From Nocardia puris (GTDB taxonomy: Bacteria > Actinomycetota > Actinomycetes > Mycobacteriales > Mycobacteriaceae), in the NCBI RefSeq assembly GCF_003315035.1, contig NZ_QNRE01000004.1, positions 372,001 to 436,000 on the forward strand: a stretch of 64,000 nucleotides of DNA. Direction: 5' to 3'. Both the position numbers and the translations under genes were made by a program. Of this stretch, positions 57,103-64,000 are shown one piece after another; positions within the stretch are counted from its first letter, which is position 1; each line of letters starts with the position of its first letter. The notes under the pieces are model-generated. The model did not search any database and was not told the DNA's origin. It saw nothing but the letters and a program-made list of their open reading frames with translations.

Positions 57103-58389
57103 TTAGAGCGACCCCGACTGTTTCAGCTCCAGATACTCGTCCGCCAGCGCTTCCGGCAACCGTCCCGGCGGGGCCGACACCACCGCGACGCCCTTGCGGC
57201 GCAGGGATTCCTGGACCAGGGCGCGTTCGGCGAGGACGGATTCGGCGGCGGCCGCGGTGTAGGGGTCGGCGCGGTGGGTGGCGGCCGCGGCGATCTCGGG
57301 GTCGATGACCGAGACGATGAGCACGCGGTGGCGGTGCGCGAGGGTCGGCAGGACGGGCAGCAGGTTCTCCTCGACGGCCGCGCCGTCCAGGCTGGTGAAC
57401 CACACGACCAGGCTGCGGCGGCGGGCCCGCTGCACGGCCGCGCGCACCAGGCCGGCGCTGTCGGTGTCGACGAGGGCGGGCGTCACGCCGGCGAGCGCGT
57501 GCATGAGCTTGGGTTGCAGGCCCGCGCCGCGCACGCCCCGCACCTCGGTGCGCACCGAACGGTCGAAGGCCAGCAGGTCGACGCCGTCGCCCGCCGCCGA
57601 GGCCAGCCCGCCGAGCAGCAGCGCGGCCTCGATGGCGGCATCCAGGCGGGTGCCCTCGCCGACGCGTCCGGCGCTGACCCGCCCGGTGTCCATGAGCATC
57701 AGCACGTGCCGGTTGCGTTCCGGGCGCCAGGTGCGCACCAGCACGTCGGTGGCGCGGGCGGTGGCGCGCCAGTCGATGGCGCGCACGTCGTCGCCGGCCA
57801 CGTACTCGCGGAACGAGTCGAACTCGCTGCCCTGGCCGCGGGTGTTGGCCACGGCGCGGCCCTCGAGGTGTTGCAGCCGTTTGACTTTCGAGCGCATCAG
57901 CCGTTCGCTGCGGAAGGGCGGAAGCGCCCGCACCCGCGCGGGCACCGTGCGCCGGGACTGCCTGCCCGCCATGCCGAGCGGGCCGAGCAACCGCAGCGTC
58001 ACCGGGCCCGCCACGCGGTCGCCGCGGAACCGGGGCGTGACCGTGGTGTGCAGGCGCACCTTGGTGTTCGGCGCGAGATCGAGGGTGTGGGTGCGGTTCT
58101 CGGTGCGCATGCTGTCGGGCCAGTCGTCCCAGAGCTGTCCGCGTACGTGGCGCTCGCCGGTGTTCACCACCGTCAATTCCACCGCGACGGTGCGGCCTTG
58201 GCGCACCACGGTGAGCTCCTTGCGCGACAACGTGAGTCCGGCGACCCGGCCCACCGCCGCCACGTCCACCAGCACCGCCGTGAGCAACACGCCCGTCGCG
58301 AGCGCCACCCCGTACCAGGACGGCAGCACCACCGCGACGAACACCGCCAGCACGGCCGCGAGGGCGACCAGACGACCCGTGACGACCAC
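57103..58389 (-). CDS. DUF58 domain protein
   Basis: 428 residues from GTG 58389, two bases after the MoxR stop. Two N-terminal membrane helices (RLVALAAVLAVFVAVVLPSWYGVALATGVLLTAVLV) are followed by a beta-rich region. The DUF58 core begins EGRAVANTRGQGSEFDSFREYVAGDDVRAIDWRATARATDVLVRTWRPERNRHVLMLMDTGR, where the last part resembles a von Willebrand A fold with an incomplete MIDAS site. DUF58 proteins are the usual partners of MoxR ATPases and may act in folding or metal insertion at the membrane. Confidence 0.9.
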   Translation of the reverse strand: MVVTGRLVALAAVLAVFVAVVLPSWYGVALATGVLLTAVLVDVAAVGRVAGLTLSRKELTVVRQGRTVAVELTVVNTGERHVRGQLWDDWPDSMRTENRTHTLDLAPNTKVRLHTTVTPRFRGDRVAGPVTLRLLGPLGMAGRQSRRTVPARVRALPPFRSERLMRSKVKRLQHLEGRAVANTRGQGSEFDSFREYVAGDDVRAIDWRATARATDVLVRTWRPERNRHVLMLMDTGRVSAGRVGEGTRLDAAIEAALLLGGLASAAGDGVDLLAFDRSVRTEVRGVRGAGLQPKLMHALAGVTPALVDTDSAGLVRAAVQRARRRSLVVWFTSLDGAAVEENLLPVLPTLAHRHRVLIVSVIDPEIAAAATHRADPYTAAAAESVLAERALVQESLRRKGVAVVSAPPGRLPEALADEYLELKQSGSL

Positions 58390-58391
58390 GG

Positions 58392-59368
<977 letters not shown>

Positions 59369-59372
<4 letters not shown>

Positions 59373-60586
59373 CCGACCTCCTGTTCGATGTATTCGAGTT
59401 GGGCGGCCACGTGCCGCAGCGCCGCCGCGTCGGGGACGTCGCCGTAGAGCGCGTGGTCGGCGACCTCACCCGGAATGCCGCGCGCCGTGAGCGCGGCGAC
59501 CAATCGTTCCCGGCCGGCTTCCGCGCCGAAGCCCAGCGTGGGGCGCAGCCTGCGCACGGTCGCCGCGCGCAGTTTGCCCGCGACGTAGGCGTGGTCGCGG
59601 GAGCGGCGGTACAGCGCCGCCTGCCCGGCGAGCAGTTCGTTGGCGGCCACCTCCACCGGGCGCGGTTCGCGCACCAGGGCGCCACGCCGCCGGGCCCGCC
59701 ACCAGATCAGCAGGCCCAGCAGGATCAGCAGCTGGAGCCCGCCGAAGGCCACGGTGCCGGGGAGCCGTTCGAAGATCGAGCCCGAGCCGGGGCCGAAATC
59801 CGGGAGGTCGACGTCGCGGTCCCCGGTGTCGGGACTTTCCGTGGGCGGCAGTTGCGGCTCGGGCGGCTTCGGCGCGATCGGCCCGCCGCACGCTTGCAGC
59901 ACGCCGTAGAGCAGCAGCAGGACCACCGCCGCGCCCGCCACCGCCGCCCAGAATCGCGGATCGCGCAGCAGCTCGGGCAGTTCCGGCAGGCCGCGGCGGG
60001 TGCGCGGCGCGACCTCCACCGCCTCGCGCTCCACCGGCTCGGGTGCGGGCGGCGGCGCGCCGGCGGAGAAGCGGTCGGCGTATTCGAGGCGGCGGTACTC
60101 GTCCTCGGTGGCGCGCCGCCCGCCGTAGACGACCTCGTCGAAGCTGCGTGCGGCGGGCTGGAGTTCGCTCGCGACCTCGAGCGGGAGGTCGGCGGCCGAG
60201 GCGTCGTCGACGGTTTCGTCGGCCGTCCGGGAGCGCCGCACGTCGAGCACGCCGTGCTGTTCCATCCCGCGCAGCACGGCGCGGAACCGTTCGCGCAGGG
60301 CGCGGTCGTAATCCCGGTGCTGGGCGGCCTGTTCGGCGGCCGAGCGGTGTTCGTCGGCCGGGCCGAGCCGGGGGACGCCGGGGACGGGGGGTTCGCCGTG
60401 GACGGGCTGGTCTTGCGGCCGAGTCTCCGGCGGGGTCGGGGGGTAGTGGAGGGGAGCTCCGGGGCCGTGCGGAGGTTGCGCGCCGACTTGCGGCGGGGCA
60501 GCCGGATCATGCGGCGGGACAGCCGGGTTCGGCCGCGCGGGCTGCCCGTCGCCTGGTGTCCCGTCGTCGCGGGTGGGCCCGGTCAT
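59369..60586 (-). CDS. DUF4129 domain membrane protein
   Basis: 405 residues. A proline-rich disordered N terminus (about 1-75) is followed by the DUF4129-like segment HRDYDRALRERFRAVLRGMEQHGVLDVRRSRTADETV. Then two membrane helices: one near 215-235 (FWAAVAGAAVVLLLLYGVL) and another near 290-310 (LQLLILLGLLIWW). The C-terminal cytoplasmic part is basic and helical. In actinobacteria the DUF4129-MoxR-DUF58 set is a conserved operon, sometimes linked to transglutaminase-like proteins. No enzyme motif is visible. Confidence 0.85.
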
Positions 60587-61452
60587 CGGCGGGCCTCCGG
60601 GACGCGGATGTCCAAACCCTCACGGCGGCAGCGCCGGTCGACGTAGGAGACCACGCGTGAGCTCGAGTCGACGATCTCGGCGAACGCCGCGATCAGCAGC
60701 GCGGCGCCGGTGAGGAGCGCGATCACGGCCCAGCGGCGGGTGCCGGAGAAATCGGAGACGAACCAGGGCAGCGCGAGCAGCGGCACGGTGAGCAGCGTGT
60801 ACAGCATCCGCTGGCACAACCACAGCCCCGTCAGCGACCATTCCGCCTCGAACACCAGCACTTTCGTGCGCTGCACCGCCGCGCCGTAGTCGGCGCGCTC
60901 GGCGAAGATCACCGGCACCACCAGGAACCTCTTGGCGCGCAGGTAGCCGAGCCCGACCAGCGCGAACGGCAGCGTGACGATCAGGAATCCGCCGCCGACC
61001 AGTACGGCCAGACCGGTCAGCGTGAACATCAACTGCGCGATCAGCAGCGGCGTGAACCTCGCGGTCATGCGTTCGAACGCCGTGCGCAACCCGATGGGGG
61101 AGCCGCCCACCGTGGCCAGTCCGAGCGGCACGGTGACGCCGCGCAGGAACAGCCGCACCAGCCACGCGCAGCCCAGGGTGCCGAGGATCGCCGCCCACGC
61201 GGTGCCCGCATCGGACCCGTCGGTGAGGTGTGAACCGAGCCCGGTGATCCCGACGACCACCAGCTCGGCCAGGACCAGCGCCAGGCCCGCGGCGGCGGCC
61301 AGCGCCTTGATATCGGCCTGGATCAGGGCGAACGGCAGGTCTAGCTGTTCGCGGAAGGTCAGCGGGCGGACCGGCACCGTCGTTCCAGGGGACCCTGGTA
61401 CCGGATCGTTTCCCGCCCCGACGGCACCGGCCGGGTCAGCGGCTGGCAACAC
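60583..61452 (-). CDS. Polytopic membrane protein of the MoxR operon
   Basis: 289 residues from GTG 61452. About five or six hydrophobic segments (near 50-68, 85-100, 132-165, 215-235 and 240-262). It resembles the DUF7847/GlpQ-membrane-domain-like proteins found beside MoxR-DUF58 genes, but I cannot assign a named family with certainty. It overlaps the DUF4129 gene (ATGA), so the four genes form one transcription unit starting here. Confidence 0.8.
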   Translation of the reverse strand: MLPAADPAGAVGAGNDPVPGSPGTTVPVRPLTFREQLDLPFALIQADIKALAAAAGLALVLAELVVVGITGLGSHLTDGSDAGTAWAAILGTLGCAWLVRLFLRGVTVPLGLATVGGSPIGLRTAFERMTARFTPLLIAQLMFTLTGLAVLVGGGFLIVTLPFALVGLGYLRAKRFLVVPVIFAERADYGAAVQRTKVLVFEAEWSLTGLWLCQRMLYTLLTVPLLALPWFVSDFSGTRRWAVIALLTGAALLIAAFAEIVDSSSRVVSYVDRRCRREGLDIRVPEARR

Positions 61453-61497
61453 GCGGCCGAGTCTAACCGGCCCGGCGGCCTCGAGTGCGATCGCCGC

Positions 61498-62037
61498 TCA
61501 GCGGCCCAGCAGGTGATCCACCACCCGGCGGTAGCGCTCGGGGTCGACCGAAGGCATGCCGAGCAGGGCGCGCAGGTATACCCCGTCGCCCACCAGGCGG
61601 ATCAGGTCGGCGCGCACCGGGTCGTCGATCTCGTCGTCCAGGCCCTCCGACCACGTGCCCATCAGGTCCTCGAGCGCACGCTGCACGTCGTCGGTCTCGG
61701 CGCCGGCGTCGACGGTGCGCATGGTGGCGAGCATCGAGCGGTAGAGCTCGAGTTCGACGGCCTCGGTGGCGTTGGCCGGGTTGGGGGCTTGCAGGTACCA
61801 CTCGGCGGCCGAGGTGCCGTGGGCGCGCGCCTCGGCGAGCTGGTGGTTCACGCGGTCGGCGAGGCGGCGCACCAGGCCGGTGAGCAGCGCGTCCTTGCTC
61901 TTGAAGTGGTAGAGCAGCCCGCCCTTGGAGACGCCGGCGGCGGCCGCGACGTTCTCCAGGGTCACGTGCGCCATGCCCTTCTCGAGCAGCAGCGTCTCCA
62001 GTGCGTCCAGGAGGCGGTCCCTGGTGTTCGGCGTCAC
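61498..62037 (-). CDS. TetR family repressor of the MFS gene
   Basis: 179 residues from GTG 62037. The helix-turn-helix is RDRLLDALETLLLEKGMAHVTLENVAAAAGVSKGGLLYHFKSKDALL. The start is probably leaderless: TATAGT (62051-62046, minus strand) ends 8 nt before the GTG and no Shine-Dalgarno exists. Two identical 15-bp operators lie in the 89-bp divergent spacer, which is strong evidence that it represses itself and the transporter. Confidence 0.92.
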   Translation of the reverse strand: MTPNTRDRLLDALETLLLEKGMAHVTLENVAAAAGVSKGGLLYHFKSKDALLTGLVRRLADRVNHQLAEARAHGTSAAEWYLQAPNPANATEAVELELYRSMLATMRTVDAGAETDDVQRALEDLMGTWSEGLDDEIDDPVRADLIRLVGDGVYLRALLGMPSVDPERYRRVVDHLLGR

Positions 62038-62049
62038 GGCCGCGAACTA

Positions 62050-62064
62050 TACCGGCTGGACGGT
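62050..62064. promoter_or_regulatory. TetR operator, copy 1
   Basis: TACCGGCTGGACGGT is identical to copy 2 and is an ACCG-n6-CGGT dyad. It overlaps the tetR -10 element. Confidence 0.85.
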
Positions 62065-62078
62065 CCAGTCTGCTACTG

Positions 62079-62093
62079 TACCGGCTGGACGGT
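62079..62093. promoter_or_regulatory. TetR operator, copy 2
   Basis: TACCGGCTGGACGGT lies 29 bp from copy 1 and abuts TACTGT (62074-62079), a plausible -10 for the MFS gene. Confidence 0.85.
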
Positions 62094-62126
62094 AAACAAC
62101 CGAGACGACGGAAGTCGAGAAAGTCG

Positions 62127-63668
62127 ATGAACGCCCACACCTCCGCGGTCACCACCGCCCCCGATGCGACCGCCCCGCCGCGCGCCACCGCGCGCGAATG
62201 GGCCGGCCTGTCCGTACTCGCCCTGGCGCTGCTGCTGCTCGCCGTCGACGCCACCGTGCTCGACCTCGCGGTCCCCGCCATCAGCGCCGATCTGGCGCCC
62301 ACCACCCCGCAGCTGCTGTGGATCATCGACGTGTACTCGTTCGTGCTCGCCGGCCTGCTCGTGGTGATGGGCAACCTCGGCGACCGCATCGGGCGCCGCA
62401 GGCTGCTGCTGATCGGCGCGATCGGCTTCGGTATCGCGTCGGCGTTCGCGGCGTGGGCCGTCTCGCCCACCATGCTGATCGCCGCCCGCGTCCTCCAGGG
62501 CGTCGCCGGCGCGACCCTCATGCCCGCCACGCTCGGCCTGATCCGCGCCATGTTCCTCGACCCGCGCCAGCGCACCGTCGCCATCGCGGTGTGGAGCGCC
62601 ATGGCGGGCGGCGGCGCGGCGGCCGGTCCGCTGCTCGGCGGCTGGATGCTCGAGCACTTCTGGTGGGGCTCGGTGTTCCTGGTGAATCTGCCGGTCATGC
62701 TGGTGCTCGTCGCGCTGGGGCCGCTGCTGATCCCGGAGTCGCGCGATCCCAACCCGGGCCGCTTCGACCTGCCCAGCGCGGCGCTGTCGATGCTGGCGCT
62801 GGTGCCGGTGGTCTACGCGATCAAGGAGACCGCGGCCCACGGCCCGAGCGCGGGTCTGGGCGTCGTCGCGGCGCTGGGTGTGCTGGCCGGTGTGCTGTTC
62901 GTGCGCAGGCAGCGCGTGCTGGCGAACCCGATGCTGGATCTGCGGCTGTTCGCGCTGCCGCGATTCCGCACGGCGGTGCTCACCAACCTGCTGGCGGTGT
63001 TCGCGCTGGCCGGTGTGCTGTTCTTCGGCTCGCAGTACCTGCAATTGGTGCTGGACCGCTCGCCGATGCAGGCGGGTGTGCTGCTGCTACCGGGTCTGGT
63101 GGCGAGTGTGATCGCGTCGCTGGCGGCGGCGTGGCTGGTGAACCACCTGCGTCCGGGCGCCGTGCTCGGCGGCGCGCTGGCGACGGCCGCGGCCGGAGCG
63201 CTGCTGTTCCTGTGGCTCACGCCCGACGTCGCGACCAGCACCTGGCCGTTCGTGCTGGGCTTCCTCGCGATCGGCGCGGGTGTGGGTGTGGCGTTGACGG
63301 TGTCGTCGGACATGGTGGTGAGCTCCGCGCCCGTGGAGCGCGCCGGCGCCGCCGCGGCGGTCTCCGAGACCGCCTACGAGACCGGCATCGCCCTCGGCGT
63401 CGCCCTGCTGGGCAGCGTCGTGATGGCGATCTTCCGCGCCGGACTGGACGTCTCGCAGCTGCCGAGCGCCGACGCGGGCGCGGCGGGCGAATCCCTCGGC
63501 GCCGCCACCCAATTCGCCCGCGACCTGCCGGAATCGGTGGCCGACGGCTTCCTGCTCTCGGTGCACGAGGCCTTCGTCTCCGGCATCCACCTGGCCGCCC
63601 TCGGCACGGCCTCGGTCCTGCTGCTCGCCGCGGTTATCGCCTTCCGCCTGCGCACCCCGCAGGCGTAG
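62127..63668 (+). CDS. MFS drug exporter, DHA2 (14-helix) type
   Basis: 513 residues from ATG 62127. The motifs are those of QacA/SmvA-like exporters. Motif D1 is LAVDATVLDLAVPAISADL, motif A is GNLGDRIGRRRLLL, and motif C is AMAGGGAAAGPLLGGWMLEHFWWGSVFLVNLP. Fourteen hydrophobic segments can be counted. It is probably a proton antiporter for quaternary ammonium or other cationic compounds, controlled by the divergent TetR. A terminator follows. Confidence 0.93.
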   Translation: MNAHTSAVTTAPDATAPPRATAREWAGLSVLALALLLLAVDATVLDLAVPAISADLAPTTPQLLWIIDVYSFVLAGLLVVMGNLGDRIGRRRLLLIGAIGFGIASAFAAWAVSPTMLIAARVLQGVAGATLMPATLGLIRAMFLDPRQRTVAIAVWSAMAGGGAAAGPLLGGWMLEHFWWGSVFLVNLPVMLVLVALGPLLIPESRDPNPGRFDLPSAALSMLALVPVVYAIKETAAHGPSAGLGVVAALGVLAGVLFVRRQRVLANPMLDLRLFALPRFRTAVLTNLLAVFALAGVLFFGSQYLQLVLDRSPMQAGVLLLPGLVASVIASLAAAWLVNHLRPGAVLGGALATAAAGALLFLWLTPDVATSTWPFVLGFLAIGAGVGVALTVSSDMVVSSAPVERAGAAAAVSETAYETGIALGVALLGSVVMAIFRAGLDVSQLPSADAGAAGESLGAATQFARDLPESVADGFLLSVHEAFVSGIHLAALGTASVLLLAAVIAFRLRTPQA

Positions 63669-63684
63669 GAGCACAACGGAGAAG

Positions 63685-63712
63685 GGGTCCGCACTACTCA
63701 TGGTGCGGGCCC
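63685..63712. terminator. Terminator between MFS and cyclase genes
   Basis: 10-bp stem GGGTCCGCAC / GTGCGGGCCC (one G-T pair) with an 8-nt loop, flanked by AA and TTT, so it can serve both convergent genes. Confidence 0.8.
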
Positions 63713-63731
63713 TTTCAGCCCCGCCCCGACC

Positions 63732-64000
63732 TCAGGAACGATTACCGCGTGCCGGCCGCGCCACCACCGTCGCCGTCGGCCTCCCTCTCAACGTCACTTC
63801 TTCCCCCCGCTCCCACTGCGCCGCCTCCCGTGCCGCAGCGGCGTCCACCGTCGCCCCCGACGCCAGCAACAACCCCGGGTCGGACTTCGACAGTTCGCAC
63901 AGGCGCGCCGCCTCGTTGACGGCGTCACCGATGACCGTGAACTCGTAGCGCTGGTCGGCCCCGACATTGCCCGCCACCACGCGCCCAGCCGCCACGCCGA
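63732..64000 (-). CDS. Class III adenylate/guanylate cyclase, C-terminal end only
   Basis: Only the last 89 codons lie in the window. GVAAGRVVAGNVGADQRYEFTVIGDAVNEAARLCELSK is the end of a class III nucleotide cyclase domain; the Asn and Arg of VNEAARL are the transition-state residues. It is close to the mycobacterial Rv1318c-Rv1320c group, which carry membrane and HAMP segments before the cyclase, but the N-terminal architecture is outside the window. Confidence 0.85.
   Translation of the reverse strand, partial: GVAAGRVVAGNVGADQRYEFTVIGDAVNEAARLCELSKSDPGLLLASGATVDAAAAREAAQWERGEEVTLRGRPTATVVARPARGNRS

Overview
The window is high-GC actinobacterial DNA around a chromosomal replication origin. 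The gene order matches the Mycobacteriales origin region: GNAT-parB-parA-rsmG-jag-yidC-yidD-rnpA-rpmH, then dnaA-oriC-dnaN-recF-DUF721-gyrB-gyrA-DUF3566-tRNA-Ile-DLW39-tRNA-Ala, and further on ppiA, a PH-domain protein, crgA, trpG/pabA and pknB-pknA-pbpA-rodA-pstP-fhaB-fhaA-tRNA-Leu. The protein sequences and the extra genes inserted into this backbone point to Nocardia or a close relative; this assignment is inference from remembered synteny and sequence, with no database search.

Layout. 0-7.4 kb (minus strand): chromosome partitioning (ParAB with a cluster of parS sites, two of which lie inside coding starts), 16S rRNA methylation (RsmG), membrane protein insertion (Jag, YidC, YidD), RNase P protein and ribosomal protein L34. 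7.4-21.2 kb (plus strand): DnaA, an oriC of about 740 bp rich in DnaA-box-like motifs and CTCGAG-centred palindromes, then the sliding clamp, RecF, a DUF721 protein, an inserted alpha/beta hydrolase, gyrase B and A, and a DUF3566 membrane protein. 21.4-21.8 kb: tRNA-Ile, a 35-residue DLW-39 gene and tRNA-Ala, followed by a GC-rich hairpin repeat that recurs after tRNA-Leu at 48.7 kb.

22-33 kb is accessory: MarR / DoxX / Tat-lipoprotein intradiol dioxygenase (likely aromatic or quinone stress); a MerR-cobalamin-type regulator divergent from a lipocalin-photolyase pair (likely light responsive); a TIGR01777-type epimerase; HxlR divergent from a flavin/F420-type oxidoreductase and a short acyl-CoA-dehydrogenase-like protein; and a DrrAB-type ABC exporter. 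33-48.3 kb returns to conserved genes: cyclophilin, rhomboid protease, CrgA, the amidotransferase TrpG/PabA, an unusual reductase-deaminase fusion with RibD domains in reversed order, a CBS protein, and the seven-gene Ser/Thr kinase-cell wall operon.

48.5-64 kb: tRNA-Leu, an SDR behind a KstR-like operator, a secreted propeller-like protein, a cluster of DnaA-box-like motifs, TetR/MMPL, SpoIIM/RDD, the DUF58-MoxR-DUF4129-membrane protein operon, TetR/MFS with duplicated operators, and the 3' end of a class III adenylate cyclase. No insertion sequence, prophage, CRISPR array or rRNA gene is visible. Starts were chosen by ribosome-binding sites, stop-start overlaps and conserved N termini, so many differ from the longest possible reading frame.
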